64,000 nucleotides of DNA from Lepeophtheirus salmonis (Eukaryota; Arthropoda; Copepoda; Siphonostomatoida; Caligidae): NCBI RefSeq assembly GCF_016086655.4, contig NC_052138.2, positions 28,531,403-28,595,402 on the forward strand. The letters run 5' to 3'. Of this stretch, positions 10,451 through 21,037 are shown piece by piece (within the stretch, counting starts at the first letter, position 1; every line of letters begins with the position of its first letter). The notes below the pieces were generated by a model. It worked only from the letters and a program-made list of their open reading frames with translations, made no database searches and was not told the DNA's origin. A program made the translations under genes and the position numbers.

Positions 10451-12545
10451 TTAAATGCTTATATAATGACTTCCAGATTGTGTAAAGAGATGACCGTCAA
10501 AAGAGCCAAAAATATCAACAGATTCACACATTTGAACTTGAGATGTCACATTACGTATAATAACCTTGAGATTACTCTTGTTCACGTGGAAGAAATGCTC
10601 GATAGAATCCAATGCTGGAAGATATGGGTATGAATCGAGCTCATTAGTTTCATTATATCCACTTTCTGGTTGCTTTCATTTTCAAATCTGAGAGGGACAA
10701 TGTCATGTTTGTACCCTGAGTTCAATCAATCCTAATTAAACTATTTCGTACAGACTTAAGCTCATTATAGTAATAGCATCTTAAACTATTATCATTTGAG
10801 AAGGAAGAACTATTCACATCATCATCATTGCTCCTTGAATTTCAAATAACTTCTTCGTTATTTGAGATCTTTTGCCTTCATATTCAGAATCGATATCTTC
10901 AGAAACGAGTGTTGTTGAAAGCAATTTAGAATCCTTAAACCAAATTATCTTCCTTTCTTGTGATCCATTTGAATACAAAATTATAGCAAATACTTCTATT
11001 GTGCTGAAACAAGAGAGGATAATTGAATCATCATTGTCTCTCCATACAGAATTAATTTCAAATTCTAGTTCGTTTTTAATATCAAATTGATTTTTCTGGG
11101 GAGCTTCATGGTGGGAGAGTGCATACAAATAAACGTGAGGAGCTGATAAAATGATCCCATTTCGATAATTCCCTCCAGGAATATTTTGTATGGAAGAAAT
11201 TGGATTTTTTTCTTCGATTTTCTTTTCTTTTTTATGCTCAACTGCAATCTTGACTCTGGTGTGCAAAACTTTTAACTTTAATCAAGATAATTTAAAGATT
11301 AAAATCCATAAGACAATATATCAGGTTTATATGGCATGTCATGGCCTTTTACAACCATATTATTGATGATTTTATTTGAAAGAATAAAGTATTCCTCGTC
11401 ATGAGAAGTAGTCTTAACAATTCTTGAGTAACGGTGATATTGAATGTCCAAATTTTAATTCAACATTATCTGAAAAAACTCTTCCTTTAATAAATACTTG
11501 TGAAAAATGTTCACTGTTATAGAAAATCAAGTTCTCTTTGTCAACACCATCTGGCTTATAGTCAAACCCCAGATTTTTCATTTCCCTAACCCCTTTGCTA
11601 TTTCACCTAAGGCTAAAAGTAACAAGACCACTTTGATAACAGCTTCCATAACATCTGAATTTATCACCTTTCTTTGGCAATGATTTCGATACTAAGCCAA
11701 TTATGGTGTAACTGTAAATGTTGTAACATTAAAATATTTTTTCAAATGAATTAATATCCAAAAAATATTTCCATAATGCCATTTGTAATCTGTCAACCAA
11801 TAAAATATATCCATTATTATAACCCAATAAATGTTACATTCGAGCTGAAATTATAGTATGGACAAAAGTACTTCTCAGAAGTCAATATTGGGGTGTAAGT
11901 TTTTATCTCTGAGTCCATTCTTCGGCTCTTGCTTACTTTATTAAGAGACTCTTACGATATTTGATATACGTCAAACTTGTTTTCTTTTCTTGGATAGATG
12001 AATATTCCTTTGGCTCTTGATATTGGAACGGTGAAATTTATATATTCAAAGTCAGGTGAGACATATGTGATCTCTCCCAAATCATAAATTTATCTGAGTT
12101 CTTCGTTAAATCTAAAACTTTATAGCCTTTTTTATTTTTAATTAATATGAATATATTTTCTTGAAAGCCTGACAAAGTTATCCCTGTTTTTTGATCAATT
12201 GAATGGAATAGGATACTTGGACTTTATATATAAAACGAATCCAACTATAATTATAACCTAAGACTTTTTTACATTCATATGAATCCATACAAACCACAAC
12301 ATAATCTTCAAAAGTTGGCATCTTGTATTTCCCCAAAATGTTTTGGTATCGAGGATTGACAACATCATTAAAATACTCATAGAAATTTGAATTAAACAAT
12401 TTAAATTCAAAACATCGAATACAACCATCTCATCATCCAATTAACATTTCAGATTCCGATAAAAATGATAATTTATTTCCTGTAAGAGTCAATCAAGGTG
12501 AACCAAGTTTCCAGCACTTTTTCAGCGTTAAATTTAAATTCAGCT
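10451..12545 (-). pseudogene. TEP1-like segment: C-terminal WD40 repeats
   Basis: This continues the locus beyond the mariner insertion. At about 12.48-12.38 kb the frame reads KLSFLSESEMLIG, two stops, then DGCIRCFEFK, a WD40 blade with its 'DG.ir.f' turn. An open frame of 150 codons (11266-10814) includes GIILSAPHVYLYALSHHEAP and the segment SVWRDNDDSIILSCFSTIEV, compatible with WD40 blades but not specific. The last open piece (about 10.69-10.45 kb) ends VDIFGSFDGHLFTQSGSHYI and a TAA at 10453-10451, which would be a natural end, since TEP1 ends in a WD40 blade. Confidence 0.5.
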
Positions 12546-13406
12546 GTGATTCAAAACAAGCGGTTTTTTCCAGTAGGGATTTTTTGACAGGCGCGCGTGA
12601 GTTTTGTCAAATTCATACGTCATTTTTACTGAGTATTGTTTTACAATTAATCATGGAAAGATATAAACGCCAAAACAACGTGTACAAATTGTTCAATTGT
12701 ACTATGAAAATCAGCGTTCTGTGAAAGAAGCTTTTGGCAAATTATGCCCAACTTATGGTCCACATAATCGACCTTTAGAATCCACAATTCGCAGAAAAAT
12801 CGAAAAATTTGAAGGGGCAGCAACTTGCTGGGGTGTCCTGTCGTCTGGTAGGCCACGTACAGCTCGCACGTGACGCTGCCGGCCAACACGTTATCGACAA
12901 CGGCGAACGATATTGCACCATGGTAACATACTTTTTGGTACCTCAAATTGAAGCAAATGGTCTCCACGATATTTGGTTCCAACAAGATGGTGCCACTTAC
13001 CACACAGCGCGCGTAACAATGGACTTATTGGGACATCATTTTGGTGAGCAATTAATTTCACGCTTTGGCCCGGTGATTTTGCCATCAAGATCGTAGGATA
13101 TCACACCTTTAGACTTTTTTCTTTGGGGCTACGTAAAAGCAAAAGTCTATGTGGATAAACCAGCGACGATTGAAGCATTGGAAGCAAATATTGAGCGAGT
13201 TATTTGTGAGATTCTGGTAACAATGCTAGAACGCGAAATGCTTGGCACGAAAGAATGGACCATTTAAAGGCCAGTTGCAGCAAAGATTATTTTATAGAAA
13301 TAATTGTAAAGGATTGTTTTTTCGATTCATAATAAAGTTTTCACCATAATAGAATATTTTATGTGTTTTATTTCTACAATCCAAAAACCGTTTTTTTTTA
13401 AATCAC
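12546..13406 (+). mobile_element. Internally deleted mariner-like element inside the TEP1-like gene
   Basis: The ends are imperfect inverted repeats: 12546-12571 (GTGATTCAAAACAAGCGG, then TTTTTT) against the complement of 13381-13406 (GTGATTT, an A run, CGGTTTTTGG). An N-terminal transposase part reads MERYKRQNNVYKLF, then after frameshifts LCPTYGPHNRPLESTIRRKI. The C-terminal part (12890-13267) reads DIWFQQDGATYHTARVTMDL with the catalytic Asp, then GPVILPSRS, a stop, and DITPLDFFLWGYVKAKVYVD. The middle of the transposase, including the first catalytic Asp, is missing. A TA target duplication is not evident at these ends. Confidence 0.8.
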
Positions 13407-13499
13407 ATCTTTCCATTCGATTTGACAGCAATATCACATATGGCACCATTAACAACAAAACCTTTTTTTGGATACTTCATTATCAATAATATTTATGCA

Positions 13500-14500
13500 C
13501 AACAACTCACCTCCCCATGTTTCCACTAAAATTGAGGATTCATTGATTGGAGTACCACAGGATATGGGTAATGAGTGAGAAAATTTACCTATCATTTCAA
13601 ATTTTTATAAGGTTGAAGAGAATACAAATAAATAAATAAATACCATCAAGTCCAGTGGACACAATAATCCTAAACAATGGCATCAAGAATATGCTAGAAA
13701 CGGGCTTCAAATGGATTTGTGCATGATTAGACATATTTATCCTTTTATTTATGTCTCAGAAAGATACTGTTCCACCTAGTAGACCAACAAATATTACTTC
13801 ACTCCCAAGAACAAATGATAAGGAGGTTACAGGAAAATGAACGTAGAGACCAAACATAGTTTCATCTTTTTGTTCAACAATGACACAGTCATCTGTCCCA
13901 TAGATCCATATGTCTTCATTAGTAGCTCAATAAAACTTGTCACTATTTCAATGTCTGGAAGCTTCATCGATAATTCCTTATTCAAAATTTCGAGCATGAG
14001 AAATAATGAATTGTCTTTAGCCCTATAATGATTCATATCAAAAAGAGGTGTGTGCGTGTGCCCCAAACCATCCACGAAATACGAGTTTATTTCGTGCTGA
14101 TAGGTAAGCATTGGGTTGTTAACTAAGGACTCTGATTAGGTCTACAAAAAGCTTAGTAATTGTTAGTCAGCTATTTTTGAGCATTGAGAATAAAAATACT
14201 GCATGGATTCAACTCCATTTTTCGCCCAATAATAAATAAAAGACAAATCCCTCAAAAATTATTACCCTTAGAAATACATAATCGTAGAAGATAATTTAAT
14301 AGATATGCATGAATGTAATCAGAATTCTTAATATCCTCTTCAAACTCTATCAGATAGTACATGAACAACAAGCTTCGATAATTATCTTCATTAAGATAGT
14401 TTTTAAGGAAACTGTTTTTAAAATAATCTTTGAGGAAAAACCTTTTTTTAATTAAGGGCTCTATAAAATTTATAGTCTATTAAGAGATTTAAGAAGTGAT
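13500..14500 (-). pseudogene. TEP1-like segment: helical part and first WD40-like repeats
   Basis: From 14.45 to 14.25 kb a readable helical piece appears (YRSLLFMYYLIEFEEDIKNS), consistent with the region between NACHT and WD40 but without a specific match. At 13.83-13.60 kb two WD40-like units are visible: VTSLSFVLGSEVIFVGLLGG followed by TVSF and a stop where Trp is expected, then RIIVSTGLDGIY. The pattern of strands and the 'GLxGG-TVSFxD' and 'STGLDG' blocks are typical of WD40 blades. Confidence 0.5.
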
Positions 14501-14547
14501 ATAGAAGAAACAGTCTTTCTTTAAATATTCTGAGTGGTTCTCAAAAG

Positions 14548-14874
14548 TTAATTGAATGATGGTCCTTCACATTCATATAAAATATTAAGAATTGGCTCAA
14601 GGATATGACTATCATCATCATTTCTTTCAAGAATAAAATTATATAAATCCTGAAGATTTCCAGGTATATATTCTTTAATCATTGTTTTTTCATTCCCATT
14701 CACTATGGCATTTGAGGATACAAGAACTGAGCATAGTGTTTTGAGATATTTAATATTCCCTGATTCTTTCTTGGATGCAACTAATCGAAGTACGTTATTA
14801 AGAGGAGCCTCACTTAATACTTTATCCCCCATTTTCTTCAAAAAGTTACCAACCAACAAACTAATTTTCCACAT
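14548..14874 (-). pseudogene. TEP1-like segment: C-terminal part of NACHT region
   Basis: A 108-codon open frame. Residues about 15-40 (MGDKVLSEAPLNNVLRLVAS, KKESGNIKYLKT) match the vertebrate TEP1 block 'L.e.pfNNQ.RLLL.KrESG.PLYL', which lies downstream of the Walker motifs. Residues 70-85 (IPGNLQDLYNFILERN) match the following helical segment. The sequence between this and the Walker A part (14875-15030) is short, so a central piece of the ATPase, with Walker B, seems lost. Confidence 0.68.
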
Positions 14875-15029
14875 GTTTGAATTTGACTGATTAATTTTTC
14901 AACTCTTATAAAGGATAAGTAACTATCATTTTTAAAGCTTTTAGAGTAATTATCAATATTAATTTTGGAATGAAGTTGCAGAATTTGATGCTCCAAATAC
15001 TCTATGATACAAAAAGAATCCATACCCCA

Positions 15030-15311
15030 TCAGAAAAAAATGGAATGACGATGACATTTGATGTATTGGACCACTTTATTTGCCACTTTACAAAGAAAAA
15101 CTGTTTTTCCTTTACCCTGAACTTTAATACATTTGAACTCATTTCTATGAGATAGAATGAATTCGGTCATCTTTTCAAGTTCTTTAGTCCTTCCAATAAA
15201 CTCTTCAGTCTCTTTTGATATAAAGAAACTCAGGAAATCGATACGAGTGACCAATTCTTTCGATACAATGTCCAATATAACTTTCCAAAGTCTGTCAATA
15301 ACAGTCCTCAC
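15030..15311 (-). pseudogene. TEP1-like segment: start of NACHT ATPase
   Basis: A 93-codon open frame. Residues 1-20 (RTVIDRLWKVILDIV) match the helix that ends DUF4062. Residues about 38-50 read FIGRTKELEKMTE, the 'F.GR..EL' entry of many NACHT/AAA ATPases. The Walker A site at about residues 64-71 reads VQGKGKTVF, shorter than the usual GxxGxGKT, so roughly three residues are missing and ATP binding is not expected. Confidence 0.65.
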
Positions 15312-15654
15312 AAAATCTTCGTCAATGTGAGAAAAAAACAGAATTTAAGCTACTCTTACGTCTAAGGATAAAGCTCTTTAATTTTCATAAAGTGGACAAC
15401 CTGAATTTCTTATGTCTTCCTTAAGTTGGTTTAAAGACCCATTCTTTTCTGAATTAACTGACTCAAGAACTTGTGAGATGTCATTTTCCAACTTAATCAA
15501 ACTCAGAGTTATAGGATCTCCAAAATAAAAATGAGCTCTTTACCACACCCTCAGTCTTATTTCCAATTCTGTAATAGATATAGAATTTTTCTTAAGTCTT
15601 TCAGTAACAACTTCATTCTCAAATAAGAATTGTTTGTCAATTGTTAGTGAGTGT

Positions 15655-16211
15655 CTTGGTTTTACCCATATCTCTCACCAAAAAAAACCAGATAAATACA
15701 TCTGACTCTTGAATACGTTCTAAGTATCATACCTTGTCATACATATTTCTAGACTTTGATCCTCAGGATGGCTCCATCTTCAATTTAGAGGTTTTCTTTC
15801 CACATGAATGTTCCGACATCTACGCCTAAGTTTTGGAAATACACAATAGTTTAATAAGTTTCTTTTACCAAACATATCCAAAAAAGTTGAAGACACAAAA
15901 GTTTTAACTCTACTCCATTTTATTCGAGATTTTGGATAAGCAATTGGAGTAATGAGTGGCTTTTTGTTATAAATTTTATACTTGGAATCAATGCTTTCAA
16001 CTTCTTCAAGTTGGGATTGCCCTAAGCTTAATTTGGACAATGTCTTCAATGCAGCGTCTCCAAATCCAGATATGCAAATATTTCGACTATTACTTTCTAA
16101 TGGGAACAGATTTGGCAAACTTCCATCACTCTTCAATAATGCTAAATTTATCATAGATGAATAAACTGACATACGACCGGTAATAGTCAATAAGCTTAAT
16201 AAATTTATCAA
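15655..16211 (-). pseudogene. TEP1-like segment: end of vWA-like part plus DUF4062
   Basis: The frame 16211-15780 is open for 143 codons. Its first half (LPNLFPLESNSRNICISGFG, then DAALKTLSKLS) aligns with the stretch that precedes DUF4062 in vertebrate TEP1. Residues about 103-118 (VKTFVSSTFLDMFGKR) are the DUF4062 signature 'v.iFiSSTF.DM..ER', followed by 'CVFPKLRRRC'. After a TGA the next block (RWSHPEDQSLEICM) and, one frameshift later, LVFFGERYG (15666-15690) match the 'dLRWG...' and 'fvgilG.RYG' blocks of TEP1/NPHP3-type proteins. Confidence 0.75.
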
Positions 16212-16289
16212 GTGGATCTTTTTCGGGGATTTTGGAAAATTAGAATCAAATTGTCTATTTTTTGTTTGTCCTTAATACTGAACTTAAAA

Positions 16290-16351
16290 CTGAAAAAGAA
16301 AGAAAATGCTTAAAATTAAAAAAAAACCTCAATTTAATTATTATTGCATAC
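16290..16351 (-). other. Intron of the TEP1-like gene
   Basis: On the minus strand the donor reads CTTCAAAAG then GTATGC, and the acceptor TTTCTTTTTCAG. It is 62 bases and AT-rich. The exon before it reads YQDEYQYIDKPSLHKGFAE, then VPISIQKQDPTLLQK. An apparent further short exon lies at about 16720-16845 (RPWQPFSRYSIYTKYQY). Confidence 0.6.
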
Positions 16352-17100
16352 CTTTTGAAGTAGAGTAGGATCTTGTTTTTGAATGGAAATCGGAACTTCT
16401 GCAAATCCTTTGTGTAAGCTTGGTTTATCTATGTATTGATATTCATCCTGGTACATCACCAATTCAGGTGATTCATCTAGTATCTCCTCAAAGAATTAAG
16501 TTTCTTTAACCGAGGAGAGGGATCTAGTTTCTTAAATGTTCATTCCCTGGAACTCAGTATCTGTGTCAGTCTTACCATTGATATTCTCCATCACAATATT
16601 TGTTGTATTTCTTTGAATATGATCTAGAAGAAAGGTGTTATGTAGAGGAATCTGGATAGAAGTCAATATTTTATTTTTGTATAGTTGGATGAAAGAAATG
16701 AATTTTTAAGTTGAGGGGTATTTATTCTCTCATATTGTTTCAAGTATCGATTTTTCAAGTTCATCAAGTGACTCTCGTGTGACATATTGATATTTCGTAT
16801 AAATAGAATAGCGACTGAATGGTTGCCAAGGTCTATTATCTAGGTATAAAAATATTAAATTATAATACTATAAGTTAAATAAACCAAAAACATATATTAT
16901 CTACCCTGCTTAGTTCTCAAGAATCCATTTAATAAGTGATCATTTTAAAACTATGAAAAAAACCTAATAAGAACAATATTATAATTTATCTAGTAAATAT
17001 TTATAAGGCATGGGGCTCGTTCTGATAAAATTCTGATTATGAATGATTCATCAATGAGTACTCCCTCATTAATTTGTATGAGCAATTAACTCACAGAGAC

Positions 17101-18667
17101 TCGCTTAGTGTAGAAAACAAAGGCAGAAGGAGTGTTTCTAACCAATTACTACTAATCAAGGAGAGAAAAGACTTGAATATGCGTATTTTGGTCGTTGCTT
17201 GGGAGGGGAGGCAAGGAGAAATTGCGTTAAAATCGTAATATTTCCGTATATTTCGTAACGTTGTGTGGGTTTCGTTTATGAATTATTTGTTAGATAAATA
17301 AAATATTTATTATTTATAATAGACTGGAGTGTTCTTCAAGTCAACCCATTTCATTGCCTGGCTATTTGTACTTATTTTGACTCACATCATTCTTAATAGT
17401 CTATAGAGAGTTGGTGAACTGATATTGTGATAGGATACACTACAGTTTTAATAATACATGTATAATAATTATAATTGTTATTATTTCATGAAGAAAATCT
17501 TATTATAAATATTAAATATAATTCAGTACATTCCTCTTTACTCTATAAATTTATTTTCTTAAAGTTTAAGAATTTATTGATGAACTAGAATACTCTGTCC
17601 TTAAACAATATAATTTAACACATTCTTTAAATTTATTTCGTTGACATCATACCGAACACTTGAATGCACCTAGTAAACACATGAGACTAATAATCAATAC
17701 TCCAATCCTGATGCTAATGATTATGTAAATATTGTCGTATAAGTAATTACTCATTACACAACTGTGTTCCTTTAAAATCTTCCATATAGTTTAAAGTTAT
17801 TAATTTGCTCTCATTAAATAATACATTCATTATTGGAATTTTTTCAATAAGTAACTTTGTAATAGTAAAGGGGTATGATCTTGTGATAAATTTTGCTACA
17901 TCTATGTCATAGTTTTCTGTTGTGGAGAAATGTTATTTTTGGTTTTTCCCATACATCCTTGAGGTAAAATGATTATCGAGGGCCTTGATATTAACTTACG
18001 TGTATTTTGGCTGTTGCTAATACAATGAATGTCTAATGCAGTTCGTTTGTTCGAATACAAATAAAATATACTAGGTTTATTAATTTATAAAATGTTTCAA
18101 CTTTTAATATTAACAATGTTTTTTATGTAATAATGTTCATAATAATATAATAAACAATTTTGTATTAATGAATAATTATAATATCAAAAATGTATGAAAT
18201 ATTTAATAACTAAATTATTTTACAACAAATTGTCTTCTTCGCATCGCATACATAAAAAATATTAAATAATAGGTCCTATCAAAACGTGAAAACATAAAAT
18301 GAACATAATACATACGTCATAATAGCCAAATAAACAAACAATAACATTTCAGTGAATAAGAACGAGGAAAAGGGAGGTCGGAATTCCTAATCGAAAACCA
18401 TACAGTTACTCCGTTCCTATCAAATAAATATTTAAAATACTTGCATCACTGAGTTCAGGTGAAAAAATTATATCAAAATAAACTTAATTATCTCCTTCAA
18501 ATCTATTTTTTTTGAAATCCTTTAACATACCTAGTAATAATATGTCTCATGAGCTTATGAAAAGACAATAAGTGCTTAAAAATCATTGTAACCATATTAT
18601 TGGGTCTATTTTCTTTCTTTTTTTGAATACTTATTAATGGAATTTTTTTATTTATTCACATAGTAAA
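17101..18667. other. Intergenic region between the divergent TEP1-like and MVP-like loci
   Basis: About 1.5 kb of AT-rich DNA lies between the two divergent starts, so any shared promoter would lie here. Two loosely similar blocks occur in the same orientation, about 17172-17200 and 17983-18017 (both contain 'CTTGA(A)TAT..' then GTATTTTGG and GTTGCT). No clear TATA box or RNA gene was identified. Confidence 0.4.
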
Positions 18668-19118
18668 ATGTCAAATCCAATGGATGTACTTCATTCTTTC
18701 GAATCGCTCCTTTTTTCTACATGCACATTGTGGATCAAAACACTTATGTCCAAACTGGGCCACAAGCCTACCATGTGAATGAACACGACGTTGTCCTCCT
18801 CCCCCTCCCTACTCAAATGATGGTAATACCTCCAGGATCTGATTGCGTTGTATCAAAAGATGGTGCTGTTGAGAAAGATCGTTTTGGGCACATTAAGTTA
18901 TTTCATGGATATGAAGAAATTTTATTGCAATGAGATCCTTTTCCATTATATCCTAGAACGTATTTGAGCGTTCAAGTGACGCCTTTAAGAATCGTACATT
19001 CATCAAGTCCACTTCTTTTAAAAGTTATCAGAAATTTTACTGATGAAGACAACACTTTTGTGTTGCTGGAGATTTATACTTATTCAAAAGTCCAGGAACG
19101 TATTTTCCAAGAAAAGAG

Positions 19119-19187
19119 GTAAGTTCAATTATTCTATTATTTTATGCATTTCCAAAATATATAATGTTGTTTTAAATTTTTGTATAG
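19119..19187 (+). other. Intact intron in the MVP pseudogene
   Basis: Donor GAG|GTAAGT and acceptor TTGTATAG|GTT flank 69 AT-rich bases. Exons join in phase 0 between PRKE and VEVVK, exactly where the protein alignment requires continuity. Confidence 0.85.
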
Positions 19188-20062
19188 GTTGAAGTTGTTA
19201 AAACAATAACTGATACAGTCGTGCATGAGAATGAAGCTTTACAACTTAGTGCTGCTCGTGAAACTTTGGACAGATCTGGGTGTAAGAGAGTGGTAGGTGA
19301 TTAATAGTTAGTTAGAAAACCTGGTGCTTATCTCCCTATCGAGTATGAAAATATTCTTAGGATTGTTAGAACTCGCATACCATAAACAGTTGTTGCTATT
19401 TTAGTCAAGGCCAAGGTATCCTTTAAAGATAAATTTGAAGTTGAACGGAGACCAATATTTAATAACCCTAAAAGTTACATCATCCGTCATTCCTGATGAA
19501 GAATCATGAAGAAATTATGGGTACTGTTAAAGCCACTACACTTCATAGTAGACATTATTGAACCATTATTAATCTCATTTTTTCTTAAGCCAGGAGAAAT
19601 TCTTGACGATGGTGTGAAAGAAGTTTACAGTCCCTGGTTAAGTACGAGGATAAGTCAGTGCCTCCCCTAGAAATGCGAAAACCTGGAGATAGATGGATGA
19701 TAAAAGGACTATGGAGTATACTCCTACGATTGAGGTAGAAGTCATAGACGTAAGAAAAAAATACCCCTGCATGACAATGAAGGAATTTACGTTCGAAACA
19801 TTTAGACTGGTTCTATTAGGTATTAGGTTTCTATTGGTAAAACTTATATGCTTAAAAAAGATGAAGAACTCTGAGAGACCCTACAGTAGTTCAAGATGTC
19901 GATTTTACTCGAGTAATAACCTTTAAAGCTCTACACAATGCGGTAGTTCAAGTATATGACTACAAGAGCTGTCAATCAAGAGTAGTCTATCGTCCTGAGT
20001 TAGTTATGCTTCAGCCTAATGAGGAATTCACTTAGCTTTCTCTTAGTGGAGGAAAACAAAAA

Positions 20063-20380
20063 TTGCCCAATCTTATCCACTCACTTGCTTTACTATTAGG
20101 ACCAGATTTTTGCTCTGATTATGACACTTTTGAAACTGCCAATCATACTAGACTAGAGTTAAAGCTTTCCTACAAGTGGCAATTTAAAGGTGAAAAGAAT
20201 CAAGATAATGGAGCAAAGTTATTTTGCGTCCCTGACCTTATCGGAGATATGTGTAAATCCATTGCTTCAAAAGTGAGAGGAACACTTTCCTCAGTTTCTT
20301 TCTATAATTTCCATAAAAATTCTGCAGAGATCTTTGCTCTGCCGTATTTGGAGACAACGAGACAAATAAATCAAAGGTAG
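20063..20380 (+). pseudogene. MVP shoulder domain, longest conserved piece
   Basis: A 105-codon open frame covers the shoulder domain and matches vertebrate MVP over its length: LALLLGPDFCSDYDTFETA, LSYKWQFKGEKNQDN, KLFCVPDLIGDMCKSIASKV and RGTLSSVSFYNFHKNSAEIF. The following 148-codon frame (20409-20855) covers the start of the cap helix, which is rich in Glu/Lys/Ala/Arg. A run of ten A near 20836 causes a frameshift. In the frame before the shoulder a TAG interrupts 'EEFT-LSLSGG' at about 20033. Confidence 0.88.
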
Positions 20381-21037
20381 TCCTGGAATTCCCCTTCAAC
20401 AACCTTATGTGGTAGTTACATCCATCGATATTCAAAGTGTTGAGCCTGTTGATCTAAGAACACGAGATTCACTCCAAAAGTCTGTAACCCTTGCCAAAGA
20501 AATTACAACTCAATCCCAAGAAGCTACAGCTAAAAGAGAATCAGAAATAATTGACCAAGAAGCTAAAGGTCGATTAGAAAGACAAAGAATCACAGATGAA
20601 GCACAGGCAGAAAAATCTCGTAAACAACTTTTGGAATTGCTGCCTGATTGTGCTATTGTTGAGGCCATTGGTCACTCCAGCATAGATGTTAAAGCTCGAG
20701 CTGAATCTAACAAAATTGAAGCTGAGGTTAAAATTGAAGATTCAAAAGGAGAGACTGAAGCTCTAGGTATTGAAGCTGAAGCAGAACTTACTCGGCTTAG
20801 AGAAGCTTGCGATGCCAAAATCGAGTATACTGAGAAAAAAAAAAACTGGAAATAGATTTAAAAGAACGGAAATAATGAGGCTTGAAGTGGAAAAGTTTAA
20901 GGCAATGGTGAATGTTGTTGGCCCTCAAACACTCAATAATCTAGATGTTAAAGTCTACACTCATTACGGATGGTAACACACCCATTAATTTGATTGATGC
21001 AGCAAAAGGCTCATTGGAGTTGGTCAAAAAAATATGA

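Larger units (their letters stand above)
10451..17100 (-). pseudogene. TEP1: Decayed TEP1-like gene (telomerase/vault-associated protein)
   Basis: TEP1 is a large protein of the vault ribonucleoprotein and of telomerase, with the known order TROVE, vWA-like part, DUF4062, NACHT ATPase and many WD40 repeats. Read on the minus strand from about 16.2 to 10.45 kb, this locus gives that order from the end of the vWA-like part onward: ISGFGDAALKTLSKLSLGQ (16.1 kb), FVSSTFLDM (15.9 kb), LVFFGERYG (15.68 kb), FIGRTKELEKM with a P-loop remnant (15.1-15.2 kb), NNVLRLVASKKESGN (14.8 kb) and WD40-like units (13.8-10.5 kb). It is broken by in-frame stops (for example after KPLN near 15783 and after RYDT near 15733), many frameshifts and a mariner insertion. 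A 62-base GT-AG intron survives, so it is not a retrocopy. Exons upstream of 16.35 kb are plausible but not tied to a domain; no TROVE domain was recognised. NPHP3-like NACHT proteins share DUF4062, but the flanking blocks favour TEP1. Confidence 0.72.
18668..21037 (+). pseudogene. MVP: Decayed major vault protein gene
   Basis: MVP forms the shell of the vault particle: N-terminal barrel-wall repeats, a shoulder domain and a long cap helix. Almost the whole protein is readable in pieces: start MSNPMDV (18668), then in another frame FFRIAPFFYMHIVDQNTYVQ; a TGA at 18931 before DPFPLYP; AGDLYLFKSPGTYFPRKE; an intron; VEVVKTITDTVVHENEALQL; KPGAYLPIEYENIL; HEEIMGTVKATTLHSRHY; EYTPTIEVEVIDVRKKY; HNAVVQVYDYKSCQSRVVY; the shoulder with SLALLLGPDF and FHKNSAEIFALP; QSVEPVDLRTRDSLQKS; the cap helix (20450-20930); and a terminal LITDGNTPINLIDAAKGS ending at TGA 21035-21037. 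It has at least eight frameshifts and several stops (TAA-TAG at 19302-19307 where Glu-Trp is expected). A short deletion near 20950 joins 'LDVK' to 'STLITDG'. It is a pseudogene of a real intron-bearing gene, not a retrocopy. Confidence 0.88.

Noticed and set aside
10872..11090. Plus-strand 72-codon frame
   Set aside because: Antisense shadow of the 150-codon C-terminal piece of the TEP1-like locus.
17990..18060. Possible pol III gene (vault RNA) between the vault genes
   Set aside because: GTTCGAATAC resembles a B box and TGGCTGTTGC weakly an A box, but both deviate at key positions and no terminator at the right distance or stem structure was evident.
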